Source: Candidatus Dormiibacterota bacterium (lineage in GTDB: Bacteria; Chloroflexota; Dormibacteria; Aeolococcales; Bog-877). From it: DNA of 6,132 bases. Made by a program: the position numbers and the translations under genes. How positions within the stretch are numbered: position 1 is the first letter of the stretch; the number at the start of each line of letters is the position of its first letter. Below are positions 1-5,890 of this stretch, piece after piece. The notes below the pieces were generated by a model, which was not told the origin of the DNA, made no database searches, and saw only the letters and a list, made by a program, of their open reading frames with translations. The stretch spans positions 1-6,132 of the forward strand of contig JASHRA010000142.1 in NCBI GenBank assembly GCA_030038765.1, written 5' to 3'.

Positions 1-4
1 CACA

Positions 5-23
5 CTCGCTGCGCCGTAGCGAG
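5..23. promoter_or_regulatory. 19-bp near-perfect palindrome, possible operator
   Basis: CTCGCTGCGCCGTAGCGAG is an inverted repeat around base 14. Eight of nine base pairs match; the exception is G11 opposite T17. It lies about 105 bp upstream of the binding-protein start. Its size and symmetry would suit an operator for a dimeric repressor such as a LacI-family protein, which commonly controls sugar ABC operons. It could equally be an RNA stem from the 3' end of an upstream gene, but no T-tract follows. The operator role is inferred; no regulator gene is in the window. Confidence 0.3.
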
Positions 24-49
24 CTGAGTCCATCAAGGAGGGCAGCACC

Positions 50-127
50 GTGGCGAAGGACCGCACGGTCGGTTGTGGGCGTCAGGCCGGGGGGCCGCGA
101 CCCCTCGCTAGGACAGGGAGGCGGTAG
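50..127 (+). CDS. Possible 25-residue leader ORF, stop codon abutting the binding-protein gene
   Basis: A GTG codon at 50 is preceded by AAGGAGGG (35-42) with a 7-nt spacer, one of the strongest ribosome binding sites in the window. The frame runs 25 codons to TAG at 125-127, immediately before the ATG at 128. An in-frame TAG at 17-19 makes GTG 50 the only common start codon for this frame. The predicted peptide is basic, with seven arginines, a lysine and a single cysteine, and it resembles no family I know. The arrangement would allow translational coupling, since ribosomes ending at 127 could reinitiate at 128. Both ORFs share a frame, so readthrough of the TAG would make an N-terminally extended binding protein. 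It may be a chance ORF: the binding-protein gene has its own GGGAGG site, and third-position GC does not prove coding in such GC-rich DNA. Confidence 0.35.
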   Translation: MAKDRTVGCGRQAGGPRPLARTGRR

Positions 128-1492
128 ATGGCAAGCGAGTCGGCAAACAAGAGCTTGCGCTGGGCGCGCCTGGGGGTGGTAGCCGCCGGCGCCGCCCTCC
201 TGCTGGGCGTCGGCAGCGCCGGGCTGGGCGCGCCCGGGACGCTGGGGAGGGCTGACTCCAGGGCCCAGCTGGCGTCGCGCAGCGTGGTCCACCTGACCCT
301 CTGGGAGAACTACGGCACCGAGGCCAACGCCACCGCGACGAGAAGCCTGGTCAAGGCCTTCGAGAAGCTCCATCCCAACATCTCGATCTCGGTCGTGGCC
401 CAGCCGGCGGACAACTACTTCGCCCTGCTCCAGGCCGCCGCCGTCTCCCGCACCGGCCCCGACCTGGCGGTCATGTGGACCGGCCTCTTCACGCTCCAGT
501 ACAAGAGCTACCTGGAGAACCTCAAGGGCTACGTCCCCCAGAAGGACCTCGACCGCATGCTGGGGATGCGCTGGGTGGCGCCCGGTTTCGACACCTCCAA
601 GGGCGCCTACGTCATCCCCTTGGAGGACCAGTTCTACATCGGCTTCTACAACAAGTCCGTCTTCTCCCAGGCCGGCGTCTCCTCCGTGCCCACCTCCTGG
701 AGTGAGCTCTACAGCGACTGCCAGAAGTTCAAGGCCATCGGCAAGGACTGCCTCTTCTACGGAGCGGACACGCAGGCCCTGGGGGCCGAGTTCTACCCCT
801 ACTACGACCTCAGCTACCTCATGATCGGGGCCCTCAGCGTCTCCCAGTGGGAGGAGCTCTACAGCGGCAAGCTCAAGTGGACCAGCCCCGCCGTCGAGGC
901 CCAGCTGGCCAACTGGGCCAAGCTGCACCAGGACGGCTACACCAACTCCAGCGTCATCAGCTCGTCGGACTCCCTCATCGCCCTGGAGCAGGGCCAGACG
1001 GCCATGATCGTCGACGGCAACTGGGACCTCGCCACCCTCTACCAGTCCATGGGCTCCAACCTCGGGACCTTCGTTCCCCCCTACTCCACCAGCGGCATCC
1101 ACGGCGTGGTCCAGTACCCCGGCGACGGCTTCTCCATGACCACCTACTCGCAGCACAAGGCGCAGGCCGCCGAGTTCCTGGAGTTCCTCACCACCAAGCA
1201 GGCCGCCAGCATCGTCAACGACAGCGGCCTGATCCCCGACGTCAAGGGATCCTCGACCACCAACCCCGTCAGCCAGGACATGCTGGCCTTCGCGGCCAAG
1301 GACGGCTTCTCGGTCTATCCCATGCTCGACAACGTCACCCAGGTGGGCGTCGTCAACGCGGGCAGCAAGGTGCTGCCGGAGCTGCTCGCGGGCGAGCTCT
1401 CCGTCTCCGCCGCGGCCCAGGCGCTGCAGCAGGCCTGGGCCCAGCTGCCCAAGGGCGAGCGCGGCTCGACCTGGGCCAGCTACCACGCCTAG
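128..1492 (+). CDS. Extracellular solute-binding protein of a sugar-type ABC importer
   Basis: This 454-residue protein is the extracytoplasmic receptor of the importer and belongs to the family-1 solute-binding proteins (MalE/UgpB-like, usually 400-450 residues). The start is ATG 128, with GGGAGG at 116-121 six bases upstream. Residues 1-14 carry Lys8, Arg11 and Arg14, followed by a hydrophobic Ala/Leu/Gly stretch to about residue 36, which is a signal peptide or anchor. No cysteine follows it, so there is no lipobox. Family-typical segments are LTLWENYG (56-63), GPDLAVMW (110-117), the PLEDQFYIGFYNKSVF block (164-179), PTSWSEL (188-194), AMIVDGNWDL (292-301) and AAEFLEFLTT (347-356). The many exposed-type Trp and Tyr residues suit sugar stacking, but the ligand cannot be named. 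The only cysteines are C198 and C208, which could form a disulfide. It is the first gene of the importer operon, and a strong hairpin follows it, possibly keeping its transcript more abundant than that of the permeases. Confidence 0.93.
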   Translation: MASESANKSLRWARLGVVAAGAALLLGVGSAGLGAPGTLGRADSRAQLASRSVVHLTLWENYGTEANATATRSLVKAFEKLHPNISISVVAQPADNYFALLQAAAVSRTGPDLAVMWTGLFTLQYKSYLENLKGYVPQKDLDRMLGMRWVAPGFDTSKGAYVIPLEDQFYIGFYNKSVFSQAGVSSVPTSWSELYSDCQKFKAIGKDCLFYGADTQALGAEFYPYYDLSYLMIGALSVSQWEELYSGKLKWTSPAVEAQLANWAKLHQDGYTNSSVISSSDSLIALEQGQTAMIVDGNWDLATLYQSMGSNLGTFVPPYSTSGIHGVVQYPGDGFSMTTYSQHKAQAAEFLEFLTTKQAASIVNDSGLIPDVKGSSTTNPVSQDMLAFAAKDGFSVYPMLDNVTQVGVVNAGSKVLPELLAGELSVSAAAQALQQAWAQLPKGERGSTWASYHA

Positions 1493-1508
1493 GAACTGAG
1501 ACCAGTGG

Positions 1509-1541
1509 GGCCTGGGCCAGCCCTCGCGGCTGGCCCAGGCC
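1509..1541 (+). promoter_or_regulatory. 14-bp perfect intergenic hairpin after the binding-protein gene
   Basis: GGCCTGGGCCAGCC (1509-1522) pairs without mismatch with GGCTGGCCCAGGCC (1528-1541) around a 5-nt loop, CTCGC. It begins 17 bases after the stop codon of the binding-protein gene and 78 bases before the permease start. No T-tract follows, so it is not a classical intrinsic terminator. Hairpins between binding-protein and permease genes, as between malE and malF in E. coli, are known to protect the upstream mRNA or weaken read-through, giving more receptor than permease. That role is inferred here from position and strength. Confidence 0.65.
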
Positions 1542-1578
1542 ACGATCGGCGGTCGGCTCGGGGCCCGGCTTGATCACC

Positions 1579-1584
1579 AGGAGG
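1579..1584 (+). promoter_or_regulatory. Consensus AGGAGG with no start codon at normal distance
   Basis: A perfect AGGAGG lies in the gap before the first permease gene, but no ATG, GTG or TTG follows within 5-15 bases. The next usable start is GTG 1619, 34 bases away, which has only AGGA (1607-1610) at an 8-nt spacing. The permease frame is open back to a TGA at 1571-1573 and holds no other common start codon. The site may be a chance match or a ribosome standby site, or it may mark a rare non-canonical start. Confidence 0.25.
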
Positions 1585-1618
1585 CGCGGGGACGGCGAGC
1601 GAGGCTAGGACCAGCGCG

Positions 1619-2563
1619 GTGACGGACGCCGAGGCGGGGCGCGGGACCCTGGCCGAGGGACGGGCCCGGCACCTCACCCTCCGACCGCACCGCGCCTCCG
1701 GGCTGGCCCGGGCGCGGGGGCGGGCGGGCGTGCTGCTGACCGTCCCCGCCCTGGTCATCGTCCTGGTCCTGCTGGTCCTGCCCATCGGCCAGGCCGCCTA
1801 CTACAGCATGACCAACTGGGACGGGCTGACCGCCCAGTGGGTGGGTCCGCAGACCTACCTCGACCTCTTCGAGAGCCAGACCTTCTGGCGCGTGCTGGAG
1901 AACAACGGGCTGCTGCTGCTGGCACTGCCGGTCGCGGTCTTCATCCCGCTCGTGATCGCGGCCATGCTCCACGAGCACGTCTGGGGCTGGAAGGTCTTCC
2001 GCTCGCTGATCTTCCTGCCCACGGCCATCTCCTGGGTCGTCATCGGCATCGTGGCGATGCAGGTCTTCGCCGCCAACGGCTCGGTCAACGGCCTCCTGGG
2101 CGCGCTCGGGCTCAAGTCGCTGGAGATCAACTTCCTCGGCTTCGAGTACAGCGCCCTGGGGGCGGTGGCGGCGACCTTCATCTGGTCCATGGTGGGGACC
2201 AACACCATCATCTTCCTCACCGGCATGTCCACCATCGACCCGGCCATCTACGAGGCCGCGCGGCTCGACGGCGCGGGCCGCGTCCGCACCTTCCGGCACA
2301 TCACCCTGCCGCTGCTCAAGCGCTACTTCCAGTTCGGCTTCGTGATCACCACCATCACCGCCTTCACCGCCCTCTTCAGCCTCATCTTCATCATGACCGA
2401 GGGCGGGCCCGGATACGGCACCACCACGCTCGAGTTCTTCGTCTACCAGCAGGCCTTCGCCATCGGCGCCTTCGGCACCGGCGCCATGGTGGGCATCGTG
2501 CTGCTGGTGCTGATCTTCGGCGTGAACCTGCTCCAGATGCGCATCCTGCGCGTGCGCGACTAG
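1619..2563 (+). CDS. ABC importer permease, MalF/UgpA-like (CUT1 type)
   Basis: This 314-residue integral membrane protein would form one half of the translocation channel. The cytoplasmic N-terminus (about 1-36) is rich in Arg. Six hydrophobic segments follow at roughly 37-57, 94-117, 128-150, 180-200, 236-258 and 284-306. The EAA loop that docks on the ATPase is clear at 212-231, from EAARLDGAG to the ITLP motif. The segment TEGGPGYGTTTLEFFVYQQAF (260-280, in two parts around GTTT) is typical of MalF-like sugar permeases. The start is GTG 1619, the only common start codon after the in-frame stop at 1571-1573; its ribosome binding site is weak (AGGA, 1607-1610). Length is normal for a UgpA-type subunit without the extra N-terminal helices of E. 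coli MalF. The paired permease gene starts 9 bp after this stop, so the two are almost certainly co-transcribed. The substrate is not readable from the sequence. Confidence 0.93.
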   Translation: MTDAEAGRGTLAEGRARHLTLRPHRASGLARARGRAGVLLTVPALVIVLVLLVLPIGQAAYYSMTNWDGLTAQWVGPQTYLDLFESQTFWRVLENNGLLLLALPVAVFIPLVIAAMLHEHVWGWKVFRSLIFLPTAISWVVIGIVAMQVFAANGSVNGLLGALGLKSLEINFLGFEYSALGAVAATFIWSMVGTNTIIFLTGMSTIDPAIYEAARLDGAGRVRTFRHITLPLLKRYFQFGFVITTITAFTALFSLIFIMTEGGPGYGTTTLEFFVYQQAFAIGAFGTGAMVGIVLLVLIFGVNLLQMRILRVRD

Positions 2564-2572
2564 GGGAAGGCG

Positions 2573-3490
2573 GTGGCCACAAGCGTCGAGTACGGCGACC
2601 GCCAGGTGGCGGGCGGCGGAGCCGGGGCGCCCGCCTCCACCCCGGCGGCGTCGCGCCCCCCGCGCCCCAGCCGATGGCGCAGGGTCCGCCGCGATCCCGG
2701 CGCCGTCGGCATCTTCCTCGGGCTGATCGTCATCAGCGGGATCATGCTCTACCCCTTTGGCTTCATGATCCTCAACTCGCTGCGCACCGAGACGCAGTAC
2801 CTCAGCGGGCGCGGCTTCTCGCTCGCCAGCTGGCAGATCCTCTTCGGCTCGCTGCCGGTAGGCGACGAGCTGCTCAACTCGATGCTGATCTGCGTCGGCG
2901 CCATCGCCATCATCCTCTGCTGCGCCAGCGCCGCCGGTTTCGCCTTCGCCAAGCTGGGTTTCCGGGGACAGGGACTGCTCTTCTTCGGCATCATCGGCTG
3001 CATGATGATCCCGGTCCAGTCGATCATCATCCCCGAGTACGTCAACCTCGCCAACGTACATCTCATCAACAACTACCTGGCACCGATCCTGGTCTACGCC
3101 GCGCTCGGCCTGCCCTTCGCCACCTTCCTCATGACCGTCTTCTTCCGGGGGCTGCCGGAGGAGCTGGTGGAGGCGGCGCTCTGCGACGGGATGGGCTACA
3201 TCGGCCTCTTCTGGCGCGTCGGCGTGCGCATGGCGGCGCCCGCCTTCGCCACCATCGCAGTGCTGCAGTTCATCCAGATCTGGGACGACCTGCTGGTGGC
3301 GCTGCTGCTGCTGCAGGAGCCCACCAACCGCACCATCACGGTCGGTCTGGGTGTCCTCTCCTCGGGCCACGAGGTGAGCGTCCCGGCGCTGATGGCAGGG
3401 TCGCTGGTGAGCGCCCTGCCCGCCATCTTGGTCTACCTCTTCTTCCAGCGCTACCTGGTCTCCGGCCTGACCATGGGCGTCAACCGCTGA
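2573..3490 (+). CDS. ABC importer permease, MalG/UgpE-like (CUT1 type)
   Basis: This 305-residue membrane protein is the second channel subunit, partner of the permease encoded just upstream. The first 43 residues are a Gly/Ala/Pro-rich and then Arg-rich cytoplasmic tail, probably disordered. Hydrophobic segments fall at about 44-67, 98-125, 135-155, 167-190, 221-244 and 272-293. MalG-family marks include YPFGFMILNSLRTE (60-73), MMIPVQSIIIPEY (144-156), the EAA loop EELVEAALCDGMG (196-208) with its downstream AAP (221-223), and the C-terminal GLTMGVNR (298-305). Cys204 stands where Ile or Leu is usual in the EAA loop, a mild change. The start is GTG 2573, with GGGGA (2563-2567) five bases upstream. 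The gene follows the first permease by 9 bp. The next gene begins 53 bp after its stop, across two small hairpins. Confidence 0.93.
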   Translation: MATSVEYGDRQVAGGGAGAPASTPAASRPPRPSRWRRVRRDPGAVGIFLGLIVISGIMLYPFGFMILNSLRTETQYLSGRGFSLASWQILFGSLPVGDELLNSMLICVGAIAIILCCASAAGFAFAKLGFRGQGLLFFGIIGCMMIPVQSIIIPEYVNLANVHLINNYLAPILVYAALGLPFATFLMTVFFRGLPEELVEAALCDGMGYIGLFWRVGVRMAAPAFATIAVLQFIQIWDDLLVALLLLQEPTNRTITVGLGVLSSGHEVSVPALMAGSLVSALPAILVYLFFQRYLVSGLTMGVNR

Positions 3491-3520
3491 GGTGGCACAC
3501 CTCCTGCGCCCTCGGGGCGC
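3489..3520 (+). promoter_or_regulatory. Two small adjacent hairpins before the M24-like gene
   Basis: GAGGTG (3489-3494) pairs perfectly with CACCTC (3498-3503) around GCA, overlapping the stop codon of the second permease gene. GCGCCC (3506-3511) pairs with GGGCGC (3515-3520) around a 3-base loop. CACCTCC (3498-3504) also matches the conserved anti-Shine-Dalgarno end of 16S rRNA. The pair could tune expression of the downstream gene, but 6-bp stems are common by chance in GC-rich DNA. Confidence 0.2.
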
Positions 3521-3543
3521 GCCGAGCCGCGGGAGCGCCCCCC

Positions 3544-4686
3544 GTGAACCCTGAGCAGCGCAGCGCCCACGTGGGCGAGGTCCTCTCCCGGGTAAGGGGC
3601 TGGCTGGAGCGGAGCCAGACCCGGGGCCTGGTGCTGACCCGCCCCGGCGCCGTGAGCTGGGCCAGCGGGGGGATGAACCCGGCCATCGACCGCTCGGTGA
3701 GCACCGACCTCCTCTGGGTGGCCATCGGCCCCGAGCGGCAGGCCGTCATCACCACCGAGGTGGAGCGCGAGCGCGTGGAGCACGACTTCGCGCCGGAGGA
3801 TGCCGGGCTGGAGCTGCTGAGCGCACCCTGGTACGGGCAGGACCAGTTCGTGCTCCCGGCCGCCCGCTTCCTCGGGGTGGCGCCGGAGCGGCTCGCCTCG
3901 GACGGCCACCCGGGCTTCGGGTGTGACGCGGAGGCGGAGGTGGTGCGGATGCGCCTGGCCCACACCCGAGAGGCGCAGCTGGAGCTGCGCGCCCTCGGAG
4001 CCGACGTCGCGGGGGCCCTGGAAGGGGCGCTCCGGGAGTGGGCGCCGGGCGAGCCCGACCGCTCCATCCAGTCCCGCCTGGTGGCCCGGCTGGAGGCGGT
4101 CGGGGCCGAGCCCGTGACCGTGATCGTCTCCGGCGACGAGCGGGTGCGGCGCTTCCGCCATCCCATGGCCACGGGGATCCCGGTCCGGGAGCTGGCCATG
4201 GCGGTGATCGTGGCCCGACGCGGCGGGCTGCACGCGGCCGCCACCCGCCTCGCCAGCGCCGGCGCGCCGGAAAGAGAGCTGAGCGAGCGGCTCCAGCTGG
4301 TGCGGCAGGTGGAGGCGGCGGTCCTGGAGGCGAGCCGGGCTGGGTCCACCTACGGCAGCGCGGCCGAGGCGCTCGATCGCGCCTACGCCGCCGTGGGCCA
4401 CCCCGGGGCCTGGGCGGAGCACTACCAGGGCGGTCCCATCGGCTACGCCGGACGGGAGTTCGAGTTCGCCCCCAGCGAGCGGCAGAGCCCCTGGTGGGAG
4501 CTGCCCATCGAGAGAGGGCACGCGGTCGCCTGGAACCCCAGCCTCCGGGGCGGCGCCAAGGTGGAGGACACCTTCCTCGTGGGTGCGAGCGGGCTGGAGT
4601 GCGTCACCCCGCCCCGGGACTGGCCCACCGAGCCCGATCCGGGGTGCTTCGGCGAGCCGCGCCCGGCCGTGCTCGAGGTCGGCTGA
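3544..4686 (+). CDS. M24 (creatinase/aminopeptidase P-fold) protein with a degenerate metal site
   Basis: This 380-residue protein is probably cytoplasmic; I see no signal peptide or membrane segment. Residues 1 to about 130 look like a creatinase-type N-terminal domain (LVLTRPGAVSWASGG, 29-43). Residues 131-380 correspond to the M24 pita-bread domain: VSGDERVRRFRHP (195-207), a strand block ending in TR (219-235), HYQGGPIGY (293-301) and WNPS followed by KVEDT (330-343). M24 metalloenzymes use two Asp, one His and two Glu. Here there is no acidic residue from 217 to 242, where both Asp belong; the first Glu position is Asn331; the His region reads HYQGG; and only Glu341 of VEDT appears kept. 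A normal dinuclear metal site is therefore unlikely. Creatinase shows that this fold can catalyse without metal, so a metal-independent hydrolase or a binding protein is possible. The start is GTG 3544, with GGGAG (3531-3535) eight bases upstream and no other start in frame after the previous gene. The ATPase gene begins 8 bp later, tying this protein to the importer. An annotation of Xaa-Pro aminopeptidase would be unsafe. Confidence 0.85.
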   Translation: MNPEQRSAHVGEVLSRVRGWLERSQTRGLVLTRPGAVSWASGGMNPAIDRSVSTDLLWVAIGPERQAVITTEVERERVEHDFAPEDAGLELLSAPWYGQDQFVLPAARFLGVAPERLASDGHPGFGCDAEAEVVRMRLAHTREAQLELRALGADVAGALEGALREWAPGEPDRSIQSRLVARLEAVGAEPVTVIVSGDERVRRFRHPMATGIPVRELAMAVIVARRGGLHAAATRLASAGAPERELSERLQLVRQVEAAVLEASRAGSTYGSAAEALDRAYAAVGHPGAWAEHYQGGPIGYAGREFEFAPSERQSPWWELPIERGHAVAWNPSLRGGAKVEDTFLVGASGLECVTPPRDWPTEPDPGCFGEPRPAVLEVG

Positions 4687-4694
4687 GGGGAGCG

Positions 4695-5831
4695 ATGGCA
4701 ACCGTAGAGATCGACCGGGTCAGCAAGACCTACCGCCACGGGGTGGAGGCCATCCACGAACTGAGCCTCACCATCAACGAGGGCGAGCTGATGGTGCTGG
4801 TGGGCCCATCGGGGTGTGGCAAGACCACCCTGCTGCGGATGGTGGCCGGGCTGGAGGAGATCTCCTCGGGCCAGATCCGCATCGGCGGGCGCGTCGTCAA
4901 CGACCTCTCCCCCAAGGAGCGGGACATCGCCATGGTGTTCCAGAACTACGCCCTCTACCCCCACCTCACCGTGGCCGAGAACATCGGCTTCAGCCTCCGG
5001 GTGAGGCGGCAGTCGAAGCAGCAGATCGCGGAGAAGGTCCGGGCCGTGGCCGGCCTGCTGGGGCTGACGGAGTGGCTGGACCGGAGGCCGGGGCAGCTCT
5101 CCGGCGGCCAGCGCCAGCGCGTCGCCATGGGGCGGGCGATCGTGCGCGAGCCCAAGGTCTTCCTCATGGACGAGCCGCTCAGCAACCTCGACGCCCGGCT
5201 CCGGGTCCAGATGCGGGCCGAGGTCTCCAGCCTGCAGCGGCGGCTCGGCGTGGCCACCATCTACGTCACCCACGACCAGACCGAGGCCATGACCATGGGC
5301 GACCGGGTGGCGGTCCTGCTGGACGGCGTGCTCCAGCAGTGCGCCAGCCCGCAGGAGCTCTACCAGCGCCCCGTCAACGAGTTCGTGGCGACGTTCATCG
5401 GCTCGCCGGCGATGAACCTGTACCGGGCCACCCTGGCCCCGGACCGGAGCCGGATCACGCTCGGCTCCCAGGAGCTCAGCCTCTCGCCCGAGGTGGCCGC
5501 GGAGCACCCCCGGCTGGCCGAGTACGGCGGCCGCCAGATGGTGGTCGGGATCCGTCCCGAGCACCTGGTCGCCGCCCCCGCCCGAGACGGCACCGTGCTC
5601 CGGGCCAAGGCCGAGCTCCTGGAGGCGCTGGGGCCGGAGGTCCTGGTGCACTTCAGCCTCGACGCCCCCATGGTCGCAGCCCCAGGGCAGGGCCCGGGGG
5701 CGGGCCGCCAGGCCTGGGGGGTGGCGCGGACCGAGGCCGGGACCCCCATCGCGGTCGGTGCGGGCGTCACCTTCGGGGTCCTGCCTGGCCAGCTCCACTT
5801 CTTCGACCCGGAGTCCGGCCTCTCCCTCTGA
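4695..5831 (+). CDS. ABC importer ATPase, MalK/UgpC/MsmX-like
   Basis: This 378-residue cytoplasmic ATPase would power the importer, probably as a homodimer docked on the two permeases. All nucleotide-binding motifs are intact: aromatic A-loop Tyr13, Walker A GPSGCGKTT (37-45), Q-loop Gln83 in VFQNYALYPH, signature LSGGQRQR (135-142), Walker B VFLMDEP (155-161), D-loop SNLD (163-166) and H-loop His193. The C-terminal part (about 235-378) is the MalK-type OB/TOBE regulatory domain, with FIGSPAMNL (234-242) and VGIRPEHL (284-291). Length is usual for the family (about 350-380). A Gly/Pro/Ala-rich stretch at about 325-340 looks like a lengthened loop within this domain. The start is ATG 4695, closely preceded by GAGGGGAG (4685-4692), which overlaps the stop codon of the M24-like gene and suggests translational coupling. 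Because the ATPase is encoded in the operon, the system need not borrow a shared MsmX- or MsiK-type ATPase. Confidence 0.96.
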   Translation: MATVEIDRVSKTYRHGVEAIHELSLTINEGELMVLVGPSGCGKTTLLRMVAGLEEISSGQIRIGGRVVNDLSPKERDIAMVFQNYALYPHLTVAENIGFSLRVRRQSKQQIAEKVRAVAGLLGLTEWLDRRPGQLSGGQRQRVAMGRAIVREPKVFLMDEPLSNLDARLRVQMRAEVSSLQRRLGVATIYVTHDQTEAMTMGDRVAVLLDGVLQQCASPQELYQRPVNEFVATFIGSPAMNLYRATLAPDRSRITLGSQELSLSPEVAAEHPRLAEYGGRQMVVGIRPEHLVAAPARDGTVLRAKAELLEALGPEVLVHFSLDAPMVAAPGQGPGAGRQAWGVARTEAGTPIAVGAGVTFGVLPGQLHFFDPESGLSL

Positions 5832-5890
5832 CCGGCGGTCAGCCCGCCTCGCTGGCGAGCGGCGCGGACCTCAACCCGGGGACTCCCCGG
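5828..5890 (+). terminator. Cluster of three short GC hairpins after the last operon gene
   Basis: CTGACC (5828-5833) pairs with GGTCAG (5837-5842) across the ATPase stop codon. CTCGC (5848-5852) pairs with GCGAG (5855-5859). CCGGGG (5876-5881) pairs with CCCCGG (5885-5890) around ACT. None is followed by a T-tract, so this is not a standard intrinsic terminator. The cluster lies where the operon transcript should end and may stop or stabilise it, but short GC stems are frequent by chance in this DNA. Confidence 0.3.

Noticed and set aside
1..27. Tail of an upstream gene ending at TGA 25-27 or TAG 17-19
   Set aside because: Both stops are in frames open from the left edge, but eight or fewer codons give no basis for calling a gene end.
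70..127. Sigma-70 promoter with TTGTGG at 73-78
   Set aside because: No acceptable -10 element lies at 16-18 bp spacing, so a promoter cannot be placed in this region.
1574..3370. Very long minus-strand open frame opposite both permease genes
   Set aside because: Its translation is rich in Asp, Glu, His, Gln and Arg with no domain pattern, while the plus strand carries clear permeases with membrane segments and EAA loops. It is an antisense shadow caused by high GC at third positions.
1837..3543. Upstream extension of the M24-like reading frame through the permease genes
   Set aside because: The extension overlaps both permeases in another frame and is a His/Arg/Pro-rich low-complexity shadow. 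The M24 similarity begins only after GTG 3544, which has a good ribosome binding site.
3451..5798. Long minus-strand open frames opposite the M24-like and ATPase genes
   Set aside because: They mirror well-recognised plus-strand proteins and show His/Gly/Arg-rich compositions without motifs.
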